Assembly (NCBI RefSeq): GCF_000002425.4
Contig: NC_037257.1
Coordinates: 19,139,879 to 19,203,878 of the forward strand
Origin: Physcomitrium patens
Taxonomy: Eukaryota > Streptophyta > Bryopsida > Funariales > Funariaceae
Length of the DNA: 64,000 nucleotides
Reading direction: 5' to 3'
The notes beneath the pieces were generated by a model. That model made no database searches, was not told the origin of the DNA, and saw only the letters and a list, made by a program, of their open reading frames with translations. This document shows, in pieces, positions 34,300-47,699 of the stretch. The position numbers were made by a program, and so were the translations under genes. How positions within the stretch are numbered: the stretch's first letter is position 1; each line of letters starts with the position of its first letter.

Positions 34300-35450
34300 A
34301 AAGACATATTCCATGGACTTGGTGACAATTTAAAACATATATTGATATGAGATACTCAAGGTTCTTGTGCTTTGTATACATAATAATTAGACAAAAAGTG
34401 CTTTCTAGATATTGGTGCAATTCTTAAAATGAATCTATAATTGCAAGATTTTTTTTTGTTGTAGATCTTATGGTTGATTTCAATTGCTAAAGATCTTCTT
34501 AAATAAAAAATTTTTAGATAAATTTTGATATTTACTTCTATTTTTGACAATATCACAATCAAAGCAAAGTTCAATGTATTTTTTTTATAAAAAATACCTT
34601 AAAAAATTCAATGCAATATAAAATTGGTACAAAAGTATAAATTATTTTTAAAGCTTCAAATGATACTTTTGTTTCTTTATTCTACTTAAATTTGTCTTTA
34701 AATATCAAATATATAAGTAAAGTTATAATTTTAAAAAAATATTGATAAATATTTAATAATAATTATTAAATTTTAAAAAATATTTATCATTTCTTATTAT
34801 TTTTAAAATCCTTCAAGCTATAATAGTCTAAATTATTTTAAGGCTATCATTTGAAATGATATATTATAAAAACTTAGCTTGAATTGTATAAAATATACAA
34901 TTTTTTACTTTGATGTATAGTCCTAAATCTCCAAATTTTTGTAATATACAACAAACATAAAGTTCATGCATTTTTGTATTCTTAGAGTATATTAAAATAT
35001 TGTTTAAATAATTTGCAACAAAATTTTCTTGAAATTCTTTAAAATAATCATTTATTAGATTTTGAAAAGAAATTGATGCATTTGTGAGTCCAAAAAGAAT
35101 AATATTATATTCAAAATGTCCATATGTGGTTCAAAATGCAATCTTTTATTGATCTTTTTTTTTTAATTTGTATTAGGTTTTATGCACTTTGTAGACCTAA
35201 TTTAGTATAAATATTTATTTAATTTAATTGATCAAGAAATCTTGATATCAAAAAAAAAAAATACCTATTCTAAATAGTAATCTTGTTGAATCTTTAATAA
35301 TCCACATACATCCATAGTAACTTATTTTTTCTTCACAAATAATATAGTAATTCATGTTAGAGATTTTGAATAGCATTTAAAGTTTTTAGCCAAGTTCTTA
35401 GTAATTAAATCTTTAAATTCAACCAACTTACTTTATAATAAGATATAGAT
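34300..35450 (-). pseudogene. RT and RNase H fragments of remnant E
   Basis: The order and motifs match the Gypsy reverse transcriptase palm and the start of RNase H. The catalytic Asp pair is lost by G-to-A change (DD to NN), with many stops. Identification rests on aligned motifs against A2. Confidence 0.6.
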
Positions 35451-36479
35451 TAGTCCAAATCGCCATTGAGTTTTTTCTTAAAGTTCAATTAAACAATCAT
35501 AAGAGTAATGCTTTAGAAGAATATTTGTATTTTTTCTCAAAAACATATGAATAACCTTAATAATCTTGATACTGGCTTAAAATATTTCTCATAGTTTTTC
35601 TACCATCAAAATTAAAAATGGCATAAATAAAAAAAAAAAAAGTAATCATTTTTTTGCAACATGCATAAAAGCTTTTGTATCTATCAATAAGGATTTGGTT
35701 GTATTGGACTTATGAATTTTTACTTAGATAATAATAGTCTAGATTATATTATAAAAAAGATCAACGTTATAAGAAAGTCAATCTATTTGAGGATTATACT
35801 TCTTTAGCTATGATAAATCTAAAATAGCTTAATTAAAGAGAAATATAATAGAATTATTGTGACCTTTAGGTTCTACTTCTATAAAAATAGTTTCTTTGAT
35901 AATATTTCCAAAAAAAACAAAGGACCATCTTTGGTTTCTAAATGCATGGATTAAATTTTTTTGATTAAAGATAATTTATAATTTTTAACAAAAACTTTGT
36001 TTATAAAACAAGCTAAGATTTCTAAATCTAATAAGGTAAAGGCTTTGTAATTTTTTGGTCCTAAAAAAGTATCTATTGTAAAGTAAAGTGAAGGATCTGA
36101 GAAAAAAATATTTTCATAGTAAAATGAAAGATCTTATGTAATAAATATTTTCTTAAAGATTCATTATTAGGCATTGCACAAGATTCTAGTTGCATGGTCT
36201 TTATTATAGTTGGAAAAATTAGTTTTTTTATTACATCATTTACTTTGGTAATTATACTCTTTATTTTGTAATTAAATTTTTTTGGATAATGTTGAGAAAT
36301 GTGCTTTGGTTCTCTATAATACAAGGACTATTATTCTTGACAAAATTGGATCTTTTTTGGCATATTAAGAGATTTAAAAAATATTGTATCAATTTGTATA
36401 GATTCCATTGTTATATAATATATTACTTTATTTGAGGATAGATTGAGCACTTGATTTTGGAAGGTAAATTGGAAATTGC

Positions 36480-36950
36480 AACAACAAAGGTTCTAATAAT
36501 TCTAACATAATCTATAAATCCTAATTAAACCTTAGAAATTATAAAAAAAAATTAATTAATTTTTAAGAAATTTTTAAGAAATTATAAAAAAATCATAAAG
36601 AAATTATAAGATTTTTTTTTAAAGAAATCGTTAAAAAGTCATAAACAAAATTTAAAGACATATTGAAAATAAAAAATTTAAAAAAATAATATAGAAATTG
36701 TAACCAAATCTTTGTTTAAGGATTTATCTAAGATTAAAATAAATCTTAAATAAACCTTAATAAAATCCTAATGAAATATAATAATAAAAAAATCTTTAAT
36801 AAATCATAATAAAATACTAAAAATATCCTAAAAAAATCTTAACTTAATTTCTATAGTTATTTTAAAACTTCAATAACTATTAATTGAATTTTTAATTTTG
36901 ACTAAATATTTTTTTACATTTCAATTTTTAAGCAAAATTTTTTTTTCTTT
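36480..36950 (-). repeat. R1-like repeat, minus, partial
   Basis: Tandem AAATCCTAAT-like units followed by a stretch that matches 33480-33540 in reverse complement. Inserted in or rearranged into remnant E. Confidence 0.4.
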
Positions 36951-37779
36951 TCATTACAACATGACACCTATCTTTTAATAAATAATTTTTTATTAACTTA
37001 AAAATTATTGAAATAACTTGATTTTTTTTCCACCTAAATCTTTTTTCTTGGTGTCTTTCAAAAATTCAATTGTTACATGTAATGGCTTGAATAATGAATT
37101 ATTTCAAAAAAAATATTTTGATATTTTAATAATAAGTCTTTGACATTAAATTTTAATCTATATAAAAATTGACTCATAAGAACTTTGTCATTCTAATCTA
37201 CATTGTAAGCAAGATTTTGGAATTCAAAAGCATATTTATTAGATAAACATGTTTCTTATTATAAAGATAAGAATTTAGTCTTTACTATCTTTTTTCAATA
37301 ATTTTTTTAAATATCGGTATAAAAAATTTTAAGAATGAATTTAAATCATATAAAAGTCATAAATATTTTTCATCAAAGGTACAGATCAAGAAAGAGCCAT
37401 TATTGATAAGAATACTTTTATGAATCTAACTTGAGTAAATCCATTAAAATATTGAAAAGAATGTAATCTTAGATAGAACTTGAATTATTGTAGAAATTCT
37501 CAATTTTTTTTATCTTATTCTATCAAATTTTTCTAGCATATTTATTCTTTCATATTTGTATTAAAAAGTAGCTAGACTTTTTGGATTCAATTTTGAAGTT
37601 GATCTACTTACTTCTTTCAATTGAATAATTTCTTGGTATAGACATTGAATATTATTATTAATTTCTTCCATTATGAAGGATAAAATTTGAAGGAAGATAC
37701 ATAAATAAATGAGATGATTATTAAGAAATAATAAAATAATAATAAAAGATATATATATTCAAGAAAAAAACTAGAATGG

Positions 37780-38234
37780 CTATTATCAAAGATTAAAAAT
37801 CTATAGATTCTTGAAACTAGTATTACAAATATCTAATAAGAATATTTTAGAAATATTTTAAAAATATTCTATTGAGTTTTAAAAAAATTTAGAATATTCT
37901 AATAGGAGCTTTTAAAAGGTTTTCAAAATATTCCAATAAATTATAGAAAGTTCTAATAGGATTAAGAAAGTTCTTTGAAAAGCTTCATAGAATTGCTTCG
38001 TATTCAAATAATATAAGAACTTCTCAAGAAGCTTCTTAATATCTAGTATATATTGGTGTCAAGGATAAGAAGATCTTCAATCTCCAAAATACATCTCTTA
38101 GAACTTTAGCTCACCTCTCTTCGTGTTGATCTTATATTCATCTGATTTAATCAAGTTCTTACTAGCTTTCTTCTTGAAACTCTTCAATTCAACTTTTTGT
38201 TTCATCTTTCATATAATATATCTATAATAATTCA
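37780..38234 (+). repeat. 5' LTR of A4 (left end approximate)
   Basis: Matches the A2 LTR from CTTAGAACTTTAGCTCACCTCTC onward and has decayed GAA/TTC units in U3 (about 37840-37990). The end TTCA at 38231-38234 aligns with the A1/A2 LTR end. Confidence 0.55.
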
Positions 38235-38392
38235 TTGAAACTAACTCTTTTATCAATACTAGAGCTTGATCTTTCTTAATAGAGAGTAAATTATCCCTCT
38301 TTATTTAGATATTTGAGTACTTTAAAGATTGTGGATTACCCTCTTTTAAATTGATATTGTTTGGAAATTCTATTTTTTTTTTTTCTTTCAAG

Positions 38393-39436
38393 ATGGTTAA
38401 AAGTAAAGATATTAATATAGTTGAGCTTCTCAAGTCCAAGTTCAATGTTATTATGAACATGTTGAATACTTTATCTTTTAGAATATTTGAAATTGAAGAA
38501 TATTTTATAAGTTTTTATGGTGATACAAGACTTGGAGTAGTTCAACTTATGATGCAATCACTTTCTTAAGCTTGTACATCCAAGGAGGTGATGGCATCTA
38601 CACTTTAATAAAAAAAACTCACCTATTTAAGAACATAAGGAGTTTTAGATTAGTCTTTCAAAAAAGTTTGATGACATACATTCCAAGTTTTGAGGGTTTA
38701 TTAATTAAATTTAATTGATAATTTTTTTACAATCTAATCACTATCTAATAGAAGAATTATGATTTGGTTTGGTTGAAATTTTATTTATAAGACAAGCCTT
38801 ATTTTAATTTATTCCTTTATTTGAAAAAAAATCTCTAATCTTCGATGATTTTGAAGTTTTTTTAGAAGCATTTGCAAAGACATTTGGAAAACATGACAAG
38901 ACTTGATGGGCAACAATAATATTTTTTTATCATATCAAAATTCATGCTTTACATTAATTTATATATTTGATTTTAAAAAATTGACTTGTGACATCAATTA
39001 GGATGAAAAAGCTCTTGTGGATCAATTCTATTGAGAACTAAGAGATAATGCAAAAGACTTATTATTATCATTACCCGATTTTTAAATATTCAATGAAGCT
39101 ATCAGCCAAGTTGTGAAGTATAATAATCAATTATTTCAATTCTATCAATATCAATGCTTGTAGGCTATGATAAAGCAATACACTAAAAATTTATATTCTG
39201 TTTCAATAAATGCATTATTTGTATACTTTCAAGCTAAAGATATGCAAATTGATACAATATAATTTAAACTTCTTATAATAAAAGAAAAGAAGCATTGATT
39301 TGAATAAGGCCTATACTTGTACAGTAGTGAAGAAGGTAATAAATTTGAGAATTGTCCAAAGAAACAATGTACAACTAAGACTAAAAGTATAATTATTTAG
39401 GAAAATAAACACACGTAGCTACAATAAGAACCATGT
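38393..39436 (+). pseudogene. gag of A4
   Basis: MVKSKDINIVELLKSKFNVI aligns with the A2 gag start. The C-terminal end ENKHT-LQ-stop (near 39400-39436) keeps the same stop position as A1-A3. Capsid pieces such as FLEAFAKTFGKHDK are readable, and many stops occur. Confidence 0.65.
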
Positions 39437-39439
39437 AGT

Positions 39440-41435
39440 TAGAAATTTCAACACTTCAAATTTATCAAGGTCTCTCTTTTTTATTTAACTTGCTTATTAT
39501 TTTACTATACTTTTATTTTTTGGCCCACAAAAAACTTCAAAAAAATGTCTTATTAGATTCAAGAGCATCCACTTATGTTTTTAGATGAGGAGTTTTTCAA
39601 ACTTCATAAAATTCTTCTAATATAGAAGTCAAAATCTATACATATAGAAGTAATAGATGATCAATCTTTATCTTTAAGCAATACTACTTAGGAAACTATA
39701 CTGCTAGAAATATCATTTAAAGGCCATAGTAGCAAAATAATATTTAATATTATTAGAATCTTATCCAATCCTATCATTCTACGGCTTTTGTAGCAAGAAA
39801 GATATAATCCATCTATATATTGGAGATTTTATAAGATTGAATTTTTTATAGAATTCCTTTGGAAAAAAATTATTAAGAAGTCATCTACAACACAGGCTTT
39901 ATTTTTTAAAGCAAAGACTTTTATAAAGACAACTAAAAAAAAAATACCATTTTTCATTTATAAAACTGCAATTTATGAAAAAATAAACTTATTAATAGCT
40001 ATTTCATAGTAGTATAAAGAATTTCAAAATTTCTTCAAAGGAAAAAAATGCTAATATATTACTACAGCATGAACTGTATGATTAAGCCATGGATCTTTAA
40101 AAAAAGGCTTATCTACTATTTGTCCTAATCTACATCTAATTATAAAATAAGCTTTTGCCATTAAAAGATTATATTGACAAAAATCTTGCAAAGAATTTTA
40201 TTTGATATTTCAAATGTCCAATAGGTATACCAATACTTTTTATGAAGAAAAAAAATCGATCTTTGCAAATGTATATTAATTATTGTAGCCTCAACAAAAT
40301 AAAAATGAAGAATTGTTACCAATTATGGTTGATATTAAGGCATTTGGAGTAATTCAATTAAACCAAGATCTACACCAAAGTAGATCTTTATAGAATATTA
40401 TAATTTGATAGAGTTTAAAGAAGGAGATGAATAGAAGACATTATTTTAGAAAAGATATAGACATTTTGAATATAGTATTATGAATTTTAGATTAATAAAT
40501 GTTCCAACTATATTTTAATATTTGATGAATGATATTTTTTAAGAATTCTTAGATAAGTTTGTTATCTATTATCTTGATGATATCTTAATCTACTATAAGA
40601 CTTCTAAAGAGTATAAAGAATATATGAGATTAGTCTTGTGAAAGTTACAAGTTGCAAGAATATATACCAAACTAGATAAATATATATTCTATCACCTAAA
40701 AGTAGAATTTTTTAGATATATTATATCTAATAAAGACCTATTGATGGTTCCAAAGAAAGTTCAAGCTATAACAAAGTAGATAATTTTAAAGATAGTAAGT
40801 AATATATAATATTTCTATAATTTTTTAATTTACTAATTTTTATCAAATATTTATCAAGAATTATTTCCAAATTTATGCTCTTTTTATTTGATTGACATCT
40901 AAAGTCATATTAGAATAGGGATCTTAAGATCAAAGGACTTTTCAAGATTTAAAAGCACCTTTTACTATAGCTCCAATCTTAATACAATCAGATTTCATAA
41001 AGGTCTTTTATTTAGAAACTAATACTTTTGACTTTACATTAAGAGCTATACTATCAAAGATGGAAAAAGATGAAAAGCTCTACTAAGTTGTATTTTATTT
41101 TTAAAAGTTTTTAGCTACAGAAATCAACTATGACATTTACAATAAAGATTTTTTTGTAAGTATAGACTCTTTTCAAAAATAACATCACTAGTTGGAAGGC
41201 ACTATATATCTTGTAATTGTATATATAAATCTTAAAAATTTGAAACATTTCATGTCAACTCACATTTTAAATTGTAACCAAATTCATTGGAATATATCAA
41301 TATCTTCTTTTAATTTTGTAATTAAATATTGGCCAAAAAAATAGTACAGACTATCATATGCTTTATCAAGGAGATTATATCTTACTTTAAAGATTAAAGA
41401 AGTAACATTTGATCAACAATATACTACTCTCTTAA

Positions 41436-41471
<36 letters not shown>

Positions 41472-41955
41472 TCTTTGTATTACTTCTATAATTCTACATG
41501 TTGATTTAAGTTTTTTTGAATAAATTTGTTTAGCATCAACTAAGGACTCATTAGTTTGTAATATCAAGTAGCATCCTAAGAATAATAAGTTTAAGTTTGT
41601 AAAAGATCTTTCATATTTTGAAGATCATTTATATATTCTAAAAAGATCAACATGACTTTGTGTTCTTTAATCTTATCATGATTTCTTAATTGTAGGACAT
41701 TTTGGATTTAATAAAATATTGGAGCTTATCTCTTGAGATTTTTTGGTGAACTCAAATATGGAAGACTATGAAGGATTTTATTATCTCATATGGCATCTTT
41801 TAAAGATCTAAGAATTCTTAACATCATCCTTATGAACTTCAATAGCCACTATTAATTCCAAAGTCAACATGGTCTTCAATATCAATAGATTTCATCATTG
41901 ATTTGCTATCATTGGCTATATTTAATGTCATGTACATTATTGTATTATATAAAGT
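39440..41955 (+). pseudogene. pol of A4, decayed and 3'-truncated
   Basis: Protease remnant LLDSRAS near 39555; RT palm VIYYLDDILIYYK near 40565; RNase H LETNTFDFTLRA near 41015; integrase GHFGFNKILELIS near 41700. The catalytic RT residues survive by chance, but stops and frameshifts abound. Confidence 0.65.
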
Positions 41956-42110
41956 CTGATTTAAAAATGCATTGGATACTTATCTGTGGAAGATAAAAGA
42001 AATTTTCTACAATAGGTTATCGTATTACGTGTTGTCTTGCTTGGGAATGCACTGGGCACTTAGCTGTGGAAGGTGAGGTTATGTTTTTTAAGTATTCAAG
42101 AAGCCCTAAT
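41954..42110 (+). repeat. Tandem pair, unit about 79 bp
   Basis: ATGCATTGGATACTTATCTG near 41967 and ATGCACTGGGCACTTAGCTG near 42047, with matching flanks. It lies just after the A4 truncation point. Confidence 0.6.
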
Positions 42111-43060
42111 AGATTTCATCCATATAAGAAGAATATAATCTGAATTTCAATTCAAAAGTATTAAAAATACTCTTCTTAGTAGCCTTAACCATACATAAAT
42201 TCCAATTATCTTGTTACTTTTATATTTAAGCAATTTAGATTTTTCTTATAAGTCCCAATCCTAATCAGTGAGCTTTAACAAGATGTAACATCCAATCCAA
42301 GTGTCCACTTAATGTAAAATTTTGTAATAAATTGTCAATGTAAGTCTTCTATATGCTTAAGAATTTTTAGTCCAATCCAACTTACAAATTGTGAGAAAAC
42401 CTCCAAAAATTACTCTGATGTCACTCAGCCACCAACTTGAAAAGTAAAACAAAAATCCTAGTAGTGATTTCTCTCTTTTCAAACATTAAATTTGATTCAA
42501 AATTGATATGTAGCTTGATATTTAAATCCTTCAACACCATGCCAAATTTCACCTTGATCCGATTCATAGAACTTCAGATATCATAGAAATCCTATTCAAC
42601 CTCAAACTGCCAACTTCCAAAGCCCTCTTGTACTAAAAACTAGATATCTCTAAGCCACATCATTAGATTATCTCAAAATTTTGTATACACTTAGCACACC
42701 TAATAATCCAAATAGTCTCAAATTTTCAATCATAAATGTAATACTAATTATACGAACTAGCCAAAATTGCTAGTCCTAATTATATTATATAAAATCCAAA
42801 TCACTAATACAAATCCTGATTTTGAATAATAATTGCTAAGTCCTCAAAAATCTTCCAAAAAAAATCCTTATGCCTTTGGAAAGAACTTCAAGTTAGCTCT
42901 CAAATCCTATCCTTTGATCTTCAAATGAATCCCTATTTTGTCCTAGGCCGTCGTTTTAGTGGCCAAAGATCTAATTTCAATCCTATCTGACAAACGATCG
43001 ACCCCTCGATATCAATCTAACCTATCTTAAGGATTTTTTAGTCTAATCCTACTCTCAACT
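42111..43060. other. Repeat-derived DNA, no domain readable
   Basis: GC is higher than its surroundings. It may be the internal leader of a minus-strand element whose primer site (TTGGTACTAGGGTC, minus, about 43064-43077) and LTR (R1) follow to the right. Confidence 0.35.
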
Positions 43061-43063
43061 TGA

Positions 43064-44120
43064 CCCTAGTACCAACTATACTAATTATTTACCTCTTCTA
43101 ACCTGATTTTATCAATTTATGGTCTTTCTAAGGTAGTAGAAGAGTCTCTACAACCTAGAAGGTAAAATTACTAACTAATCTTCAACCTACTAACTATTAA
43201 GATAAGAAAATAATCTAAAAGGCTTTTATAAAAGCCATATTTAAATACCTCAAATTATAATTGAACTAAGATAATTAGATATTAATTAGAAATTCAATTT
43301 TGATTATTATTTCACTATATAATTGTATTACATCATGACAACGTCCTAAAAATTCTAATAGAATCATATATAAATTATAATTAAAGCTTAATAAAAATAA
43401 TCAAACACTAATAAAGTCTAATTAAATTTTCAAATAAATTATAAAAAAAACACAAAAAATCCTAAATGAATCTTAATTGAATTCTAAACAAATCTTAGAC
43501 AAATTCTAATCAAATCTTAGATAAATACTAGATAAATTTTAATCACATTATAAATAAATCTTAATCAAATCCTAAATAAATTCTAATTAAATTTTAAATA
43601 AATCTTAAATAAATCTTAATAAAATCTTAAATAATTCTTAAAAAAATATTAATCAAACCTTAGATAAATCCTAGACAAATTCTAATTAAATCTTAGATCT
43701 TAAATCAATTCTAAATCTTAAATAAATTCTTAAAAAATCCTATGGCAAATTAAAATCTCTATAGTTAACAATAAAATCATTGATTTTAACTCAAATTTTA
43801 TAAACCTCTCAATAATAAAGCTGAAAACAAATACAATCATTTTAAAAAAGATCCAATTTTCCAAATAAAAGATAAATCCTAAAATCTACTGAGATGTTGG
43901 TCAGCCCCCTTTTTTAATCTTGATGCTAATCTCTCTGAGCTAAAATCTCTTAATTCTACTATTAAATACCTTTTAAAATTTACATATATATTAAAAATTA
44001 AATCTACTACTTGAATATAAAAAATTTATGTCAATTCAACTAATAAATTGCTAAAGAATTTAGAAATCTTTATTAACCTTTAAAATTCTATTTTTGAGAT
44101 ACTAATCTACTTGAACTTCA
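43064..44120 (-). repeat. LTR-like repeat R1, minus copy
   Basis: Reverse-complement match to 32973-33920. It includes a 450-bp array of AAATCCTAATTAAAT-like units (about 43310-43760). A primer-like site TTGGTACTAGGGTC flanks it on the side expected for a minus-strand 5' LTR. Confidence 0.5.
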
Positions 44121-44750
44121 ATAACTTCCAATCTATCCATTTGATAATGCTCAAATTTATAACATATGATAAGAACAACTATTATTTTTTGTAAATCTAC
44201 TACCAATCTTACAAAATTCTTTCAAATATAAATCTTTTTTATTATTTTATAAAACCAAATTTACCAAAACAACCTTGAATTTACAAAGATCTTACAAAGT
44301 CATTACAAATTCAAATTTTCCAAATCTAATGTTTAAAAAATTATGAAGACTTTTCTCAGATTCTATTGTGTAATTTATAAAAGAATCTTGAGTTGTGATA
44401 TGAGTATAGTTTTATACTTCAAGATCTAATTTTGATCCTAATTGGTAATTGATCCTTTTTGAATATTGATTCTTATTTTCTTGAGGTAATTTTTTCTAAA
44501 ATCAACTCCTAACTTCCTTGTATATATGCCTATATTCTTTAGTTTTTTCTAATCTATCTTATTTTATCTTATTTTTAGCCTTATAAAATTAATAAAAGCC
44601 TACTTTGTAAAAAGACAATATTTACACTTTTAGTTTTACTATTTTTTGGCTATTATCTATATTTCTAAGATAATTTTTTATAATATTTTGAAATAAGATC
44701 TTCTATAATATAATGTTTTCTTTATTCTTTTACCTATTAACTATGTTATA
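44121..44750. other. AT-rich, nothing recognised
   Basis: No domain or repeat structure could be identified. Confidence 0.4.
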
Positions 44751-47030
44751 TCACAACCTCCATTCTTCCCTAAACTTATACATCTTTTAGCATATATTAA
44801 GTTTTCTTCATTATATTGATATAAAATATTCTTTATTTTGGCCAAATTCTTGATCATTAATTTTCTCTTTTACTGCCATTTTAATCTCTTAGAATGGATT
44901 TTTTTCTTCGTTACAATAAATATCTTCACTTCTTTCTTTAAACAACTTGATTCACTTGTCTGCTATAGATATCTTCAATTTTATACCATCAAATTCTTAT
45001 AATAAGTATGTTGCATTGTCGTGAAAGCATTTCTTTAGAACATCTTTCTTCACTTCTTGTCAAAAAATTCTCATATCCAACTTTTAAACCATCCAATATC
45101 AATTCATCATTAAATTCATGATCAATGTTTTTTAGATGTCTTAAATTACATTATTTAGAAGTATTTTTAATTTATTTTCTCAAAATCTAATGATAGTGGC
45201 AATGCTACTAGTTTAACATTCTTTGCAACAGTCTTATATTTGATATTCACTTTCATTTTATATTTATTCACATATTCTTTCATTCCATCATAAAATTTCT
45301 TAAAATAAATATTTATTACTTTATTACCACCTTCAAATTTTAAATTCAATAATATTTATAAATTATCTGTAGTATTACCAAAGCAAGATTTTTCAAATAC
45401 CTTTGATATGTATTCATCTTTATCAATCATTTCATATTTTTTAAATTCATGTTTTATATTTTTAAATTTTTTTTTTCTATTCTTTCAAAATCATTTATAT
45501 TTTTGAATGTAATATATCCATTCCATGATAATCCTATAATGGCATCATTTTTTTTTCTAAGTAGGAAGCCATCACTTCTTTTATCATTGCAATCCTACTT
45601 TACAATGGTCTTTAGTAAAAATCCTTTAAATCATCAAGATTTTTAAATTTTTTATATATTCTTAGCAAAAGATACTTCCACAATCTATTCTAATTTCTTT
45701 CATGATTTACACAAATTGTTAAAAATTACACTACTTTCTTTCCATCTTGACTTCTTATCTTTGCATAGGCTAAACCATCATCTATTACCTTTGCTTCCAT
45801 TCGTATAGCAATAATATGTGATTGTTCTAATATAATAGGATATGTAGACATATCTTACATAAAAAAAATTATTCATGAATAATATCTCATATCGTCATTT
45901 TGATATTTGGAGAAATTCTATCCAAATCTTTCTTTGAATGTTTGTTGTTCTTATCATCCATCCATGTTAAATATCAATAGGCCATTTTTTTCTTTTTTAT
46001 AATTCTTTTGAAATCAAATTGATTTCAAAACCATGATCAATCAATGCTATAATTAATTTTTTTAAATCTTTTAATTTTATGAAAGTTTTTGTACTAATCT
46101 TTATCTAATGACTTCAAGAATAATGACTAGAAGCTTGAATCATAAATCTTATATACAAGAAATTTCCAAAAATTTGGATTTCATCATTTTTACCTTCATT
46201 GCTTTCTATTATTCTTATTTTTTGTACATTTGATTTCATAGTATGTCTTACAGATTGTCACTTTTTCTTTATCATATAAATAATAACTTCATAAAATTCA
46301 TACTTTATAATTTATAGAATTCATCTAATTATAAATTCAATATTTCTACTTAAAATTTACTCTTTCAATATCTTCTTCAAATTTGTAGAAGCTTCAATAT
46401 CTGATTGTAACTTATAAGAAAAAACCTTTATTTTGTTTTTGTTTTGTTTTTGTTTTGTTTTTTTTTTTCTCAATTTTCTTTTCTTTTATAGAAATATTCT
46501 CTATTCTCTCTTTATACATAGGATTCTTTCATTTTCATATTTTTTTTTCTCTTGTAGTTCTTTTTGATAGCCTTTTATTATTTTTATTTTATCTTTGTTT
46601 GTTTGTTTGTTTGTTTTTTTTTTTTTTTCTATTAATGCTTCATGTTGACTTCTTGTAATATGAGTAAGTAGCAATAATCTATCTACTAGATTATTCTATT
46701 GAGTAATTTTTTAAATATTATTACCAATATATTTTAAATTATTTCTAGTATTTTTTTAAGCATAATTCATTGCATTTGACAATAAAGAATTAGATTTTCT
46801 TAGAAATTTTATATTTATACTTAAATATTTATCTAGATTTGCTTCCATCTAATATATTGATACTTCATTGCTTGAGATTATATGCACATTAAAAGCATCT
46901 CTCACAAATACTTCATTCATCCTTTATCACAATTTTTCTCTACTTTTTTTTAAGTGTATCATGCCATCTTTAAAAAAAAACTCTTTTATGTAGTGCCTTT
47001 GTAAAATCCTCATATTTCTTTCTTGAATGA
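44750..47030 (-). mobile_element. Retroelement remnant F with protease-like domain
   Basis: The minus strand shows a gag-like, Lys-rich segment (about 46600-47000, MEANLDKYLSINIKF) followed by a protease-like region near 45750-46050. A 60-codon frame (45167-45349) further on encodes NVKLVALPLSLDFEKI. No LTR, RT or integrase is visible, so the class is uncertain. Confidence 0.45.
45750..46050 (-). pseudogene. Aspartic-protease-like domain with a DHG motif
   Basis: ALIDHGFEINLISKEL near 46045 is followed by WPIDI and HGWMIR, then YPIILEQSHIIAIRMEAKVI and FLTICVNHERN. The layout (hydrophobic-Asp-x-Gly, then ILGQP-like) is that of retroelement pepsin-like proteases, with His in place of Ser/Thr in the DS/TG motif. 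Identification rests on motif pattern and recollection of similar retroelement proteins. Confidence 0.45.
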
Positions 47031-47039
47031 TCTGCACTA

Positions 47040-47643
47040 TCGCACTACATGTACATATGTATTATAACAAGATATACGTAAGATATTTGTATTATTAACA
47101 TATAGAGATAGATAGTTGGAACCATGCTTAAGAAGCTATAGAAGTTTCTAGAATTAAGGCTAGGTTAGTGGATCATGTGGGATCTACCATAGACCATTTT
47201 AAAAAGAGCTTAGGATAGTTATTTATATGGAGTCTATTATAGAACCTTCTAAAAAAGGCTTAAAATGGTTATTTAGGTGAGGCCCACCATAGAACCTTTA
47301 AGAAAGAATTTTGGTTGGTTATCTAAGTAGAGTCTTTCATTTAGGAATATTGTAGAAAGTCTAGGGTGGTATAACAAAGTGTAAATAGGATTGGCCAAGG
47401 CCTTCTAGACAGCTAGTCAGATATGACTTTGGACCTTCTCTCTTAGTAAAGTTTGGTTTTGCATCTTCTTTTTTAATTTTGTTATATTTTATTTCTATTT
47501 ACTCAATTTTATCTTTTGTGTCTTATTTTGTTTAATTCTATTTAGTTTTATTCTGATCCATTTTGTCTTACTTTGTAATGAGGTTTTATGTGGCTATGAA
47601 TTAGAAGAGACTTAGACTCTTAAGATAGATTGGTCCTATTTCA
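47040..47643 (+). repeat. LTR of another family (G), left end approximate
   Basis: Ends in CA at 47643, followed directly by TTTGTATCAGAG, close to the tRNA-iMet site. Inside are four diverged tandem units of about 50-55 bp (47163-47370; GGTTATTTAGGTGAGGCCCA type) and a perfect three-unit heat-shock element at 47141-47153. Confidence 0.55.
47141..47153 (+). promoter_or_regulatory. Heat-shock element in the G-family LTR
   Basis: GAAGTTTCTAGAA is a perfect GAAnnTTCnnGAA. Further GAACCTTC half sites lie in the tandem units. Confidence 0.5.
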
Positions 47644-47655
47644 TTTGTATCAGAG
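47644..47655 (+). promoter_or_regulatory. tRNA-iMet-like primer site of element G
   Basis: TTTGTATCAGAG directly after the LTR; one or two bases differ from TGGTATCAGAG. Confidence 0.55.
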
Positions 47656-47699
47656 TAAATATTAGATTATTTGGTAGTGTGTTGATAGCCATCATTTAA

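Larger units (their letters stand above)
34200..37680 (-). mobile_element. Gypsy remnant E, decayed
   Basis: Minus strand, from right to left: gag start MEEINNNIQCLYQEIIQLKE at about 37672; a zinc-knuckle remnant YYREPKHISQHYPKK at about 36270-36325; reverse transcriptase pieces near 34950-35350 (FKEFQENFVANYLNNILIYS, where the YxDD motif has become YLNN); RNase H piece AIEINHKIYNKK near 34470. R1-like sequence at 36480-36950 interrupts it. No intact frame remains. LTRs were not identified. Confidence 0.62.
37780..41955 (+). mobile_element. Old chromovirus copy A4, truncated in integrase
   Basis: A 5' LTR (about 37780-38234), a primer region with a decayed iMet-like site (CAATACTAGAGC near 38252), gag, protease, RT, RNase H and the integrase start, all heavily mutated, then an abrupt end near 41955 within integrase. 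It keeps the A-family leader GAGAGTAAATTATCCCTC and the gag/pol -1 overlap. A poly(T) run lies at 41438-41470. Confidence 0.75.
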
